Source of the DNA: Parafannyhessea umbonata
Lineage (GTDB): Bacteria; Actinomycetota; Coriobacteriia; Coriobacteriales; Atopobiaceae
DNA: 64,000 nt
NCBI RefSeq assembly: GCF_900105025.1
Contig: NZ_LT629759.1
Location: forward strand, 1,178,001 to 1,242,000
Direction of reading: 5' to 3'
In this document: in pieces, positions 37,480 to 46,750 of the stretch
How positions within the stretch are numbered: position 1 is the first letter of the stretch
Layout: each line of letters opens with the position of its first letter
Notes under the pieces: model-generated
What the model saw: only the letters and a program-made list of their open reading frames with translations
Database searches by the model: none
What the model was told of the DNA's origin: nothing
Position numbers and translations under genes: made by a program

Positions 37480-38370
37480 ATGGCCGCAGGCATGGACCGC
37501 TACCAGATATTCCTGAGGGTCGTCGAGCTCGGCAACATCACACGCGCGGCGGAGTCCCTGAGCTACACGCAGTCCGGCGTGAGCCACGCCGTCCGCGCGC
37601 TGGAGCAGGAGTGCGGCGTCGCTCTGCTCACGCGCGGCAAGGCCGGCGTCTCCCTCACGGAGAACGGCCGTCTGCTGCTGCCGCGCATCCAGGCGCTCGT
37701 CAACCAGCAACGCGCGCTCGAGCAGGCCATACACGAGGTGAACCACGTCGTCGCCGGCACGCTGCGCATCGGCACGTTCACGTCCGTCTCCACGCAGTGG
37801 CTGCCCGGCATGATCGAGCGCTTCCAAAAGAGCTACCCCCAGGTGGAGTTCCAGATCTACGCCGGCGGCTACGAAGACATCGCGGAGCGCATTCAGGAGG
37901 GCCGCGCGGACCTGGGCTTCCTCACGTCCGTCGTGAAGAGCCCCCAGCTGAGCTTCCACGCGCTGCGCCGCGACCAGATGATGGCCATCCTCCCGCGCGA
38001 CCACCCGCTCGCCGCGCGCCAGCGCGTGAGCGTGGGCCAGGTGGCCCGCGAGGAGCTCGTCATGCCCCTGCGCGGGTCTGAGCAGGACATCCGCGCGGCG
38101 CTCGCGGATTCGCCGAGCCCGCTGAACGTGCGCTACGCCCTGAACGACGACTTCTCCGCCCTCGCCATGGTTGAGCACGGCTTCGGCATCTCGGTCATGC
38201 CAGAGCTCATCCTTAGGAACTCCGCCTTCGACGTGGAGGTCAGGCCCTTCTCGCCCGCGCGATGGCGCACCATCGGCATCGCCACCCTGGACCCGGCGGG
38301 CCTCACGGCGGTTGCGCGCACGTTCGTGTCGTTCCTGACGGACCCGGACAACGCGGACCTCATGCAGTAG
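37480..38370 (+). CDS. LysR-family transcriptional regulator
   Basis: This 296-residue protein has an N-terminal winged helix (MDRYQIFLRVVELGNITRAA, then YTQSGVSHAVRALEQECGVALLTR) and a periplasmic-binding-like effector domain from about residue 95 (GTLRIGTFTSVSTQWLPGMI). The start at 37480 follows GGAGG at 5 bases; longer in-frame starts overlap the promoter. It is divergent from the DMT exporter gene and probably regulates it. A 13-bp tandem duplication spans its stop codon (38364-38389). Confidence 0.9.
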   Translation: MAAGMDRYQIFLRVVELGNITRAAESLSYTQSGVSHAVRALEQECGVALLTRGKAGVSLTENGRLLLPRIQALVNQQRALEQAIHEVNHVVAGTLRIGTFTSVSTQWLPGMIERFQKSYPQVEFQIYAGGYEDIAERIQEGRADLGFLTSVVKSPQLSFHALRRDQMMAILPRDHPLAARQRVSVGQVAREELVMPLRGSEQDIRAALADSPSPLNVRYALNDDFSALAMVEHGFGISVMPELILRNSAFDVEVRPFSPARWRTIGIATLDPAGLTAVARTFVSFLTDPDNADLMQ

Positions 38371-38426
38371 ACGCGGGCAGTAGACGCGGGCGAGAAGAGC
38401 GCGGGCCCGCCGCGGTGGCGCGCGAC

Positions 38427-39599
38427 CTATCCGCGGGCGACCTCGAACGTGACGCCGTCCAGGTTCTTCACGTGCACGCGTATGAGCGCGCGCAGGCGCG
38501 ACCTCTGGGTGGCGTCGAGCGGCGCGCTCGTCCTCACCGTGGCGACCACGCGGCGCCTGGCCGTCGCGGACCCGGCCTCGCCCACGTACTCCGTCCCCAC
38601 GCGGTATTCCAGAAGCGACGGACACACGGCGGAAAGCTCGCGCGTCGTCAGGCCAACCTGGTACTCGTCCACGTTCTGCGCGCCCGCGGCGCCGGGGCCC
38701 GTCGCCTGGCGCACCATGTCGGCCGTCGCGAGCACGCACGGGATCATGAACACGACCGTCGCCACAAGGATGAAGCGCTTCATGCGGCGCGAGAGCCGCT
38801 CCTCCGCGGCCTCCTCCTCCAGGGTGACCACGCCGTCCGGGCCCACCTCGCGGTGCAGGGGCACGCGCAGGATGAGAAGGACGATCTCTGCCGCCAGCGC
38901 TATGAACACCACGTTCAGGGCGAACTCGTAGAACGCGCTCGCGAAGCGTGCCAGGTCGCGCACGGCGATGCCGTAGCCCGCGGCGCACAGCGGCGGCATG
39001 AGGGCCGTGGCCACGGCGACGCCCGCGATGAGGGTGGACGGCTCCTGCCTGCGCGAGTTGCCCAGCCCGCCCGCGAAGCCGCCCGCAAGCGCCACCAGGA
39101 TGTCCCACACCGTGGGGTTGGAGTTAGCGAGCAGCTCGTTCGTGACGCCGCTCAGGGGCGAGAGCACGAAGTACAGGGTGGACGTGGCAAGGCAGATGCA
39201 GACCTGCACAAGGAGGCCCACGAGCGCGTCGCGCAACAGGCGCACGTCCGCCGTTGCCACGGAGTACGAGATGGCGAGCACGGAGCCCATGAGCGGGCAG
39301 ATGAGCATGGCGCCCACGATGCACTCCGTCGAGTCCGTGTTCAGGCCGATGGAAGCTATGAGCATCGCCACGATGAGGATGCAGAGGTGCGTGCCGCTCA
39401 GCTTGGAGCCGTTCACGAAGCGCCGGCGGATGTCCTGGTAGCTGGCGCGTCCCGCCCGCAGGTTGAACACGCTGGACAGCGCCCGCGCAAGCGGGTTCGC
39501 CTCCCGCGCGGGGCGCCGGCGCGCGACGGAACCGCCCGCCCGCGGCGTATGTGCGGCGACCGGTTTTGCCGCCGGCCCTCCCGACTCGACCTCGCCCAT
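38427..39599 (-). CDS. DUF389 membrane protein
   Basis: This 390-residue protein has a short cytoplasmic N-terminus, then FVNGSKLSGTHLCILIVAML and STECIVGAMLICPLMGSVLA, the conserved DUF389 opening. About six spans follow, including GGFAGGLGNSRRQEPSTLIAGVAVATALMPP. The C-terminal part after residue 265 is a soluble domain anchored by one more span. Family function is unknown. The start is the ATG at 39599 with modest ribosome-site quality. Confidence 0.85.
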   Translation of the reverse strand: MGEVESGGPAAKPVAAHTPRAGGSVARRRPAREANPLARALSSVFNLRAGRASYQDIRRRFVNGSKLSGTHLCILIVAMLIASIGLNTDSTECIVGAMLICPLMGSVLAISYSVATADVRLLRDALVGLLVQVCICLATSTLYFVLSPLSGVTNELLANSNPTVWDILVALAGGFAGGLGNSRRQEPSTLIAGVAVATALMPPLCAAGYGIAVRDLARFASAFYEFALNVVFIALAAEIVLLILRVPLHREVGPDGVVTLEEEAAEERLSRRMKRFILVATVVFMIPCVLATADMVRQATGPGAAGAQNVDEYQVGLTTRELSAVCPSLLEYRVGTEYVGEAGSATARRRVVATVRTSAPLDATQRSRLRALIRVHVKNLDGVTFEVARG

Positions 39600-39900
39600 G
39601 CCTCGCCTCCATCGCCCCGGCGCGCAGGCGTCCGCGCGCCGCCATGTTCGTGGTCGAGGTGATTCTATCCCGTATGGCGCGGCCTAAACCGAGGGCGGCG
39701 CACTTCTCGCCCGCGTCGGTTGCCGGTGCCCCCACAGGCAAGAGGGACGCGCGCTGCCACGGACACACGCTGCGTTGCGCCGGCAACAGAATGGGTGTCG
39801 GCGGCGTCCTACACTGGGTGGTGCGGGCGCGTGCCCGCAGGCGGCGCGGGCCCGCGACGGGTCCGCCGGGCGATTGGCGAGAAGGACGGTGCGACGGCAC

Positions 39901-40530
39901 ATGCGACAGGAAGATGCGCGGCAGGCACAGGGCGAGTCGGGCGAGGAAGACCCGAGGTTCGCGCGTATATTCCGGGCGATCAAGGCGGACCCGCAGAACG
40001 AGTCGTACACGCAGGCGGGAATCGACCCGCTGTACACCGCGAGCGCGACCTCGCGCATCGTGATCATTGGGCAGGCGCCCGGCAGGGTGGCGCAGGACAC
40101 GCGCATCCCGTGGAACGACAAGAGCGGCGAGCGCCTGCGCGACTGGCTGGGGATGGACGCACGGACGTTCTACGACCCGACACGGGTATCGATCATGCCG
40201 ATGGACTTCTACTTCCCGGGCAAGGGCAGAAGCGGCGACCTGCCTCCGCGCAAGGGCTTTGCGGAAAAGTGGCACCCACGGCTCTTGGAGCTAATGCCGG
40301 ACGTGAGGCTGACCGTGCTGATTGGCTCGTACGCCACGAGGCGCTACCTGGGGCTGAAGAGCTCCGCAAAGCTGACGGACGTCGTGCGCGACTACCGCTC
40401 CTACCTGCCGGAGCGCTTTCCGCTGGTGCACCCCTCGCCCCGAAACCAGATCTGGATGAAGAAGAACCCGTGGTTCGAGGAGGACGTGGTGCCGGAGCTG
40501 CGCCGCCGCGTGGCGGACGCGCTGAGCTGA
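39901..40530 (+). CDS. Uracil-DNA glycosylase family protein
   Basis: This 209-residue protein has the superfamily motif RIVIIGQAPGRVAQDTRIPWND, a middle block VSIMPMDFYFPGKG, and the C-terminal PLVHPSPRNQIWMKKNPWFE with the HPSPRN active-site segment. This pattern matches the single-domain YqgA/MUG-like branch. It may remove uracil or another damaged base, but substrate specificity for the branch is not well defined. The ribosome site is weak; a one-mismatch 10-mer (39875-39884) lies directly upstream. The 300-bp gap to DUF389 holds one perfect 10-mer (39703-39712) and nothing else clear. Confidence 0.85.
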   Translation: MRQEDARQAQGESGEEDPRFARIFRAIKADPQNESYTQAGIDPLYTASATSRIVIIGQAPGRVAQDTRIPWNDKSGERLRDWLGMDARTFYDPTRVSIMPMDFYFPGKGRSGDLPPRKGFAEKWHPRLLELMPDVRLTVLIGSYATRRYLGLKSSAKLTDVVRDYRSYLPERFPLVHPSPRNQIWMKKNPWFEEDVVPELRRRVADALS

Positions 40531-40599
40531 GGGCCCGTCTGCGGCACCCGCACGCGGCAACCGGCTGTGGCAACCGGCTGCGGCACGGCGCGGCGCCTG

Positions 40600-41310
40600 C
40601 TAGAAGGACGTGCGCAAGAGGGCGAGAAGCGCCTCGTCGGAGCGCACCTCCGCATCCGGCCGCACGCGGGCGCCTTCCGGCACGGCGCGGCGCCTGCGGT
40701 TGAGCCACACCACGCGCATGCCGGCCGCGCGGGCGCCCACCACATCCGTCTGGAACGCGTCGCCCACGTATAGTGAATCCGCCGCGCGGGCGCCCATGGC
40801 AGAGAGCGCCGTGCTGAATATCGCGGGGTCTGGCTTTGCTACGCCGAGCGCGTCCGAAACGAACACGTGCTCCGGCCGTATCCACCTGCCCAGGCCAAGC
40901 GCGCGCCACTTGTCCATCTGCCTTTCCGGCGTGCCGTTCGTAACGATGCCCACGCCGTGGAGCGCATGCTCCAGGCACCAGTCCAGCGCGGACGCCATCG
41001 CGGAAGAGAGCACCATGCCCGCGTCGTCGCGCGCGGTGTAGGCGCGCTGGAGCCTGAGGGCGCACGCCTCATCCACGTGCACGCCAAACTCCGCCATGGT
41101 GCGCTGCATGCGCCGCACGTACATGGCGTCCGTCGGGCGCTCGCCGGCCGCGTACGCCGCAAACACCTCGCCGGAGCGGCGGCGGCTCGCAAGGTACAGG
41201 CCCTCAGCCGTGGCGCCCGGCACTTCTCCCAGCACCCTTCGCACGGCACGTGCGAAGGGCAGCGCCTGGTCGTACAGGGTATCGTCCATGTCAAACAGAA
41301 TCGCGTCCAT
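40600..41310 (-). CDS. HAD-superfamily hydrolase
   Basis: This 236-residue phosphatase-like protein has motif I DAILFDMDDTLYD, motif II in GIVTNGTP, and motif III/IV KPDPAIF with YVGDAFQTDVVGA. The helical cap lies between motifs I and II. It resembles YjjG/phosphoglycolate phosphatase-type nucleotidases, but the substrate cannot be read from sequence. The start at 41310 is set by motif I and has only a weak ribosome site. Confidence 0.88.
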   Translation of the reverse strand: MDAILFDMDDTLYDQALPFARAVRRVLGEVPGATAEGLYLASRRRSGEVFAAYAAGERPTDAMYVRRMQRTMAEFGVHVDEACALRLQRAYTARDDAGMVLSSAMASALDWCLEHALHGVGIVTNGTPERQMDKWRALGLGRWIRPEHVFVSDALGVAKPDPAIFSTALSAMGARAADSLYVGDAFQTDVVGARAAGMRVVWLNRRRRAVPEGARVRPDAEVRSDEALLALLRTSF

Positions 41311-41581
41311 GCGCCCACTGTAGCGCGCGGCTAAACGTCCGCGCAAGCGCCTTGCGCGGTCCGAAACGCCGCCGAAAAGGCCCGGGTGCCAGCGCGGTGA
41401 CGCACGCCCTCCGCGGGCGGCGCCGCACCCCACGCACAGGGGCAAACAGCCACCAGACAACCCCAAGACGCGTCCGGCGCGGCGCCATTAAGTACAATGG
41501 AGGGAATGCGAGCGGCCGTCCCACGGCAGGTGCCGGGCGCGTTGGGCCGCCAGAACCATAGATCCGATAAGGGGAATGCAC

Positions 41582-43837
41582 ATGGCTACCAAGAAGAGGA
41601 CCTCCTCCACCGCAAAGTCAGCCGCAAAGGCGTCGCCCAAGACCGCCGCGAAGCCGGCGCCCAAGGCATCGGCACCCGCCTCGGCACCGAAGGAGACCGA
41701 GGAGCCCAAGGCCGCCGCGCAGCCGGCGGCAAAGCCCGCCGCAAAGGCCGCCGCGACCCCGAAGCCCGCATCCCCCAAGCCGGCAGCAAAGCCGGCTGCG
41801 AAGCCCGCGGCAAAGGCAACCCCGGCTGCAAAGCCTGCTGCAAAGGCCGCCGCGAAGGCGGAGCCCAAGCCAGCTGCGAAGCCTGCTGCCGCCGCAAAGC
41901 CCGCGGGCGAGAAGAACGAGGCGAAACCGGCCGCGAAGGCCGCCGTCAAGCCCGAGGCAAAGAGTGCTCCGAAGGCCAAGACGGCACCGAAGCCGGCCGC
42001 GAAGCCTACGCCGAAGGCGGCTGAGAAGCCCGCTCCTGCGGTGAAGCCAGCGGCGAAGGCACCCGCGAAGACCGAGTCCAGGCCTACGGCGAAGCCGGCC
42101 GCAAAGCCTGCCGCCAAGAAGGCCGAGTCCAGGCCTGCAGCGAAGCCGGCCGCAAAGCCTGCCGCCAAGAAGGCCGAGCCCAAGGCTGAGGCAAAGCCTG
42201 TCGAGAAGGCGCCCGCGAAGGTAGCACCCAAGGCGGCCCCCGCGCCCAAGGCTGCCCCAGCGCCCAAGGCTGAGTCCAAACCCGAGGCAAGGCCGGCACC
42301 CAAGGCAGAGCCCAAGGCTGCGGCCAAGCCAGAGCCGAAGGCCGCGCCGGCACCAAAGCCGGAGCCCGCTCCTCTCCCCCAGCCGCGCCGCTCCATCGCC
42401 TTCATCGGCTCCGAGTGCTACCCGTTCGTGAAGACGGGCGGCCTGGGCGACGTGATGTACGCGCTGCCGAAGGCCCTCGTGAAGCAGAACTGCGACGTGA
42501 AGGTCATCCTGCCGCGCTACGCCTGCATCAAGCAGGAGTGGCAAGAGAAGATGGTGTACCGCGGGGCGTTCGACATGGACCTGTGCTCCGACGGGCGCAG
42601 CTTCTACGTGGGCATCATGGAGTACGTGGACGATTCCGGCGTGGTGTACGACTTCATCGACAACCAGGACTTCTTCAGCTATGGCGACCCGTACACCAAC
42701 CTGGTGGACGACATCCCGCGCTTCTGCTACTTCAGCAAGGCCGCGCTCGCCGCGCTCAACTTCCTGGACTGGACGCCAGACGTGATCCACTGCCACGACT
42801 GGCAGGCGGGGCTCGTGCCGCTGTTCTTGAAGACCATGTTCCAGAACACGGAGCTCGGCCGCTCCAAGGTGGTCCTCACCATCCACAACCTGCGCTTCCA
42901 GGGCAAGTACAACATCCCCACCATCAAGTACTGGACGAACCTGCCCGACTACGTCTTTAACGAGGGCGCGCTGCAGCAGGACTGGACCGAGGCGAACATC
43001 CTGAAGGGCGGTCTTGCGTACGCGGACATGATATCGACCGTAAGCGGCACCTACGCGCAGGAGATCCAGAGCCCGGAGTACGGCGAGGGGCTGGACGCGC
43101 ACCTTCGCTACCACTCCTGGAAGCTGCGCGGAATCGTGAACGGCATCGACGTGGACATCTGGGACCCGGCGCGCGACAAGTTCATCGCGGCGCCGTACGA
43201 CGGCGGGAACGTGATCGAGCGCAAGCGCGAGGACAAGCGCGCCCTGCAGGAGGAGCTGGGCCTGGAGGTGGACGACGGCAAGATGATCCTTGGCCTGATA
43301 TCGCGCCTGACCGACCAGAAGGGCCTGGACCTGGTGAATGCCGTCATCCCCGGCCTTGTTGACGGTAACACGCAGATCGTGCTTCTGGGCACGGGCGACG
43401 CGCAGTACGAGGACTCGTTCCGCTACTACGAGAACGCGTACAAGGGCACCGTCTGCTCGAACATCATGTACGACGAGGCGCGCTCGCACCAGATCTACGC
43501 CGGCGTGGACGCGCTCATGGTTCCGTCGCGCTTTGAGCCCTGCGGCCTTACGCAGCTCATCGCCATGCGCTACGGCACCATCCCCATCGTGCGCGAGACC
43601 GGCGGCCTGAAGGACACGGTCGAGCCGTACAACAAGTTCAGCAACCAGGGCAACGGCTTCACGTTCGACCGCTACGACGCCGGCCTTCTGTACGACGCCG
43701 TCAACCGCGCGAAGACGCTGTTCTTCACGAACCGCTTCTGCTGGGACGAGATGGTCCAGCGCGACATGGCGAAGGACGTGAGCTGGGAGAAGTCCGCGAA
43801 GCAGTACCGCGACCTGTACCTCGAGCTGACGCAGTAG
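41582..43837 (+). CDS. glgA: Glycogen synthase with a long Lys/Ala/Pro-rich N-terminal tail
   Basis: This 751-residue protein has a C-terminal GT5 glycogen synthase of normal size (about 480 residues; ECYPFVKTGGLGDVMYALPK binds ADP-glucose, then HCHDWQAGLVP, TIHNLRFQGKY, and EPCGLTQLIAMRYGTIPIVRETGG). In front of it lie ~268 residues made almost wholly of Ala, Lys and Pro, like histone H1 or the AlgP/Hc1 tails. Such tails bind DNA, so the tail may tether the enzyme to nucleoid or to another polyanion; this is inference. GGGG lies 7 bases before the ATG at 41582. No other glg gene adjoins. One 10-mer (41905-41914) interrupts the tail as GEKNE. Confidence 0.92.
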   Translation: MATKKRTSSTAKSAAKASPKTAAKPAPKASAPASAPKETEEPKAAAQPAAKPAAKAAATPKPASPKPAAKPAAKPAAKATPAAKPAAKAAAKAEPKPAAKPAAAAKPAGEKNEAKPAAKAAVKPEAKSAPKAKTAPKPAAKPTPKAAEKPAPAVKPAAKAPAKTESRPTAKPAAKPAAKKAESRPAAKPAAKPAAKKAEPKAEAKPVEKAPAKVAPKAAPAPKAAPAPKAESKPEARPAPKAEPKAAAKPEPKAAPAPKPEPAPLPQPRRSIAFIGSECYPFVKTGGLGDVMYALPKALVKQNCDVKVILPRYACIKQEWQEKMVYRGAFDMDLCSDGRSFYVGIMEYVDDSGVVYDFIDNQDFFSYGDPYTNLVDDIPRFCYFSKAALAALNFLDWTPDVIHCHDWQAGLVPLFLKTMFQNTELGRSKVVLTIHNLRFQGKYNIPTIKYWTNLPDYVFNEGALQQDWTEANILKGGLAYADMISTVSGTYAQEIQSPEYGEGLDAHLRYHSWKLRGIVNGIDVDIWDPARDKFIAAPYDGGNVIERKREDKRALQEELGLEVDDGKMILGLISRLTDQKGLDLVNAVIPGLVDGNTQIVLLGTGDAQYEDSFRYYENAYKGTVCSNIMYDEARSHQIYAGVDALMVPSRFEPCGLTQLIAMRYGTIPIVRETGGLKDTVEPYNKFSNQGNGFTFDRYDAGLLYDAVNRAKTLFFTNRFCWDEMVQRDMAKDVSWEKSAKQYRDLYLELTQ
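42074..42175 (+). repeat. 51-bp tandem duplication inside the glgA tail
   Basis: Two nearly identical 51-base units (42074-42124 and 42125-42175) encode ESRP[TA]AKPAAKPAAKKA twice. The tail has probably grown by slippage of such units. Confidence 0.85.
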
Positions 43838-43901
43838 CACGTCCGCACGGCGGGCTCGCGCACAAACAGCCCAGGCCCAACCAAGGCTGACGGCACCACA
43901 T

Positions 43902-43943
43902 GGCCCGGCTCCCCGACGCAGAGGTCGTCGCGGGGGCCGGGCC
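43902..43943 (+). terminator. Terminator of glgA
   Basis: GGCCCGGC-T-CCCC and GGGG-GCCGGGCC form a long GC-rich stem around a 22-nt part-folded loop, followed by TCGCTTT. A 10-mer copy follows at 43956-43965. Confidence 0.55.
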
Positions 43944-43973
43944 TCGCTTTGCGCGGGGCGAGAAGCGCGTGGC

Positions 43974-44654
43974 CTACGAGGCCGCCGGCGCGCCGGGACG
44001 GCCGTCCTTCTCGCCCGAGGGCACGCCGGCCGCAGGCGCGTCGTCCGCAGGCGCGGCGTCGGCCTCGCCCGGAACCACGATGGCGCCCGTGCCCTCAAGA
44101 AGCGCCAGGCAATCCGGGTAGGTGAAGCGCGCGCCCTGCACGCGGTTGCGCAACAGGCTCAGGCGGTAGCCGCGGGCGCCCGTGAGGTCCGCCCGCTGCA
44201 TGCGGCAGTCCGCAAAGCCCGTGCCATAAAGGTCGCAGCCGCGCAGGTCGCAATCGCGCAGGTCGCACGCATCAAAGCGGCTCTGGCGCACGGCGCTGCC
44301 GGCAAACGAGCTTCCGCGCAGGTTCAGGCCGTCGAACGCGTTTTGCTCCAGTCGGCACGAGCGCACGCCGGCAAGCGCGGAGCCGCCCCTGTCCTCCGGC
44401 CACCAGAGCGACCAGTCCACGCCCACGAGCTCGCAGCCCTCGAAGTCGCAGGCGCGCAGGAAGCTGTTCTGCGAGCGCGGGTCCGCAACGCGGCATCCCA
44501 CGAAGCTGCACTCCTCGAACGTGCATCCCCCAAACGAGCACCCGTCCGCGACGCAGCCCACAAACTCGCAGCGCAGAAAGCGCTCGTGCGCCACGATCTG
44601 CCCCACGAGCTCGACGCCCTGAAAGCGCCTTTCGCTCACGACCTTTTCCCTCAT
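43974..44654 (-). CDS. Pentapeptide-repeat protein
   Basis: This 226-residue protein has tandem A(D/N)LxX-type repeats: RFLRCEFVGCVADGCSFGGCTFEECSFVGC is representative in two runs (30-60 and 100-165), including CDLRDCDLRGCDLYGTGFADC. These form a right-handed quadrilateral beta-helix. Some family members protect DNA gyrase from quinolones, but most have no known role. Cys is unusually frequent. The C-terminal tail carries a 10-mer copy (44007-44016) read as GEKDG. AGGGG precedes the ATG. It is divergent from the ECF sigma gene. Confidence 0.85.
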   Translation of the reverse strand: MREKVVSERRFQGVELVGQIVAHERFLRCEFVGCVADGCSFGGCTFEECSFVGCRVADPRSQNSFLRACDFEGCELVGVDWSLWWPEDRGGSALAGVRSCRLEQNAFDGLNLRGSSFAGSAVRQSRFDACDLRDCDLRGCDLYGTGFADCRMQRADLTGARGYRLSLLRNRVQGARFTYPDCLALLEGTGAIVVPGEADAAPADDAPAAGVPSGEKDGRPGAPAAS

Positions 44655-44790
44655 GCGACCCCTGGCTGCCAGATTCCTGCAAACGATGGAAACTATAGCC
44701 CATGTCCGCATCGTCCCCAAGGCACGGCGTCAGGTTTTTGGCCCATGCTCGTGTTGTAGGCGAGCGCTCACAGACTGAAAAGAGGACAGC

Positions 44791-45429
44791 ATGCCAATAG
44801 CAAGAGGCCGCGAGGAGGAGGTGCGGCGGGAGGCCCGGCGCCTCGTGGACACGTACGGCAACCTCGCCATGCGGCTTGCCTACACCTACCTGGGCTCGCG
44901 GCAGGACGCGGAGGACGTGAGCCAGGACGTGCTCTGCAAGCTCATCTGCAGGCAGAGGCCGTTCGAGAGCCCGGAGCACGAGAAGGCGTGGGTCATACGC
45001 TGCACCGCGAACGCCTGCAAGGACGAGCTCCGCAGCGCCGCGAGGAGCCGCAACGTCGCCCTGACGGCGGCGGGAGAGGTCGCGGACCAGTCCGCGCAGG
45101 TGGAGGAGCTGGTAGAGAAGAGCGAGCTTCCCGGGCGGGTGACCGCCGCGGTGATGCGCCTTTCTCCCCCGTACCGCGAGGCGGTGTACCTGTACTACTA
45201 CGAGGGGATGAGCATCAGGCAGATGGCGCGGGCCACGGGGGCGACGGAGGCCGCCATCACAAAGAGGCTGAGCCGCGCCCGTGCGGAGCTGCGCAAGAGC
45301 TTGGAGGAGAAGAGCGATGGAAACCACGATGAGGGCGTATCGGGACGAGATGGATCAGATCTCTCTTTCTTCCGCACGGAGGAGCCAGATGGCACAGGCC
45401 GTGGCCTCGGCCGCACTTTCTGCGACTGA
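44791..45429 (+). CDS. ECF-type RNA polymerase sigma factor
   Basis: This 212-residue sigma-70 family protein has region 2 (GNLAMRLAYTYLGSRQDAEDVSQDVLCKL) and region 4 (LSPPYREAVYLYYYEGMSIRQMARATGATEAAITKRLSRARAEL). The last ~40 residues after region 4 (Asp/Gly-rich) are encoded where the anti-sigma gene has already begun, a 113-bp overlap. A GAGG site precedes the ATG. Transcription of both genes together is likely. Confidence 0.92.
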   Translation: MPIARGREEEVRREARRLVDTYGNLAMRLAYTYLGSRQDAEDVSQDVLCKLICRQRPFESPEHEKAWVIRCTANACKDELRSAARSRNVALTAAGEVADQSAQVEELVEKSELPGRVTAAVMRLSPPYREAVYLYYYEGMSIRQMARATGATEAAITKRLSRARAELRKSLEEKSDGNHDEGVSGRDGSDLSFFRTEEPDGTGRGLGRTFCD

Positions 45430-46423
45430 CGCCACGCAGGGCGAGAAGGACGGCGCAAGCCGCCCGGACATCCGCGGGAAGGCGGCGTGCGCGCGCAGGC
45501 GCCCGAGGTTTGCCGTTGCGGCCGTCGCGGCCGGCTTCGCGCTTGCCGTGGGGCTGGGCGGCTACGCCTACGCAAGCGGCCAGCTGGTGAGCGTGGCAAG
45601 CGCCTTCGACGACGTGTTCCTGGGTTCGACGCCCCCAACCAAGGTAAAGAACAAGGTCGGGCGCCCGGTGGACGCGGTCGCCACGAGCGACGGCGTGACC
45701 ATCAGCGCAGACGCCATCATGGGGGACGAGCACAACTACGCGGTGGTCTACAGCATCCGCCGCGCGGACGGCAAGCCCCTGGGTAAGGTGGGCACGGGCG
45801 CGAACGGCACGCTCACGATCGACGGCAAGACCCTGCAGGCAGACTTTGACCAGAGCGTGGACGGCACGTCCGGCGCAGGCGGAGAGAGCTACTTCTACGA
45901 CGCGGACCCCGGCGACAACGCCATACAGATGGTCACGAAGATGACGACGGACACGAGCGTGATCGGCGCCACCATGAGGACGAGCTTCAGGGGCATCACC
46001 CTGCAGGACAGCGACTACCACACTGCCGGCACCATCGCCATGGGCAGCTGGGACCTCAAGTTCAAGCTCAACTACCAGAGCGACTCCGTGGGCCTCAAGC
46101 CCGCGGGCACGCTCACGGTCGCCGGCACCGGCGGCAGCGTGCGGGGCGTGAGCGTGTCGCCCATCGGCATCACGATCGACTACACCGTAAACGACACCGA
46201 GAAGGCACCCGCAAGCGGCAGATGGTCGCCAAAGTACCTGGACCTGGGCGACATCACCGTCACCATGAGGGACGGCACCACCATGACCGTGCCCTCCGGC
46301 GCGGCCAGCTCGAGCGAGAAGGACGGGAAGACCGTGGTCAGCATGGGTTCCTTCTTCGACAGCGTGATCGACCCAGGCGACGTTGCGTCCGTCAGCTTTG
46401 CGGGCGTCACCGCGACGGCGTAG
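45317..46423 (+). CDS. DUF4179-like membrane-anchored anti-sigma partner
   Basis: This 368-residue protein has a cytoplasmic N-terminus of ~63 residues, one membrane span (AVAAVAAGFALAVGLGGYAY) and an extracytoplasmic beta-rich domain, the layout of DUF4179/ECF-associated anti-sigma factors. It would hold the sigma factor inactive until an outside signal. GGAGGAG precedes the ATG at 45317, inside the sigma gene, which suggests translational coupling. The cytoplasmic part carries a 10-mer copy (45439-45448) as QGEKDG, and a partial copy near 46315 encodes SEKDG. Confidence 0.8.
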   Translation: METTMRAYRDEMDQISLSSARRSQMAQAVASAALSATDATQGEKDGASRPDIRGKAACARRRPRFAVAAVAAGFALAVGLGGYAYASGQLVSVASAFDDVFLGSTPPTKVKNKVGRPVDAVATSDGVTISADAIMGDEHNYAVVYSIRRADGKPLGKVGTGANGTLTIDGKTLQADFDQSVDGTSGAGGESYFYDADPGDNAIQMVTKMTTDTSVIGATMRTSFRGITLQDSDYHTAGTIAMGSWDLKFKLNYQSDSVGLKPAGTLTVAGTGGSVRGVSVSPIGITIDYTVNDTEKAPASGRWSPKYLDLGDITVTMRDGTTMTVPSGAASSSEKDGKTVVSMGSFFDSVIDPGDVASVSFAGVTATA

Positions 46424-46480
46424 CGAGCAAGGCGGCGGCACTTCTCGCCCAGCGGCACCGCCGCAAGACAAAGCGCAGCC

Positions 46481-46513
46481 AAGGCCCCGTCGGACGTTCC
46501 GGCGGGGCCTTTC
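46481..46513 (+). terminator. Terminator of the sigma/anti-sigma operon
   Basis: AAGGCCCCG-T-CGG and CCG-G-CGGGGCCTT form a 13-bp stem (one G-U) with a 5-nt loop, followed by TTTC. A 10-mer copy (46441-46450) lies just before it. The rest of the gap to 46751 shows no gene. Confidence 0.75.
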
Positions 46514-46750
46514 GCATGCCGCGCGTGAACGTGCGTAGGGGATGTAGACTGTCTGGAGGCGAGTGCCGCCGCCAGTGCTCGAGGCGTTTGAGGCGTTGCG
46601 TGACTCCGACGTTTTCCCAGCTAGATGCCCAAGGCAACACACACTTGCGCGCATGGGGACGCGGCCATTGGGGGCAACCGCCACATGCAAGCACGCCTTT
46701 CTTGCCACAAGGCCCACCGTGGGCGAGCGTGGATGCCGAGGAGGTACGAA

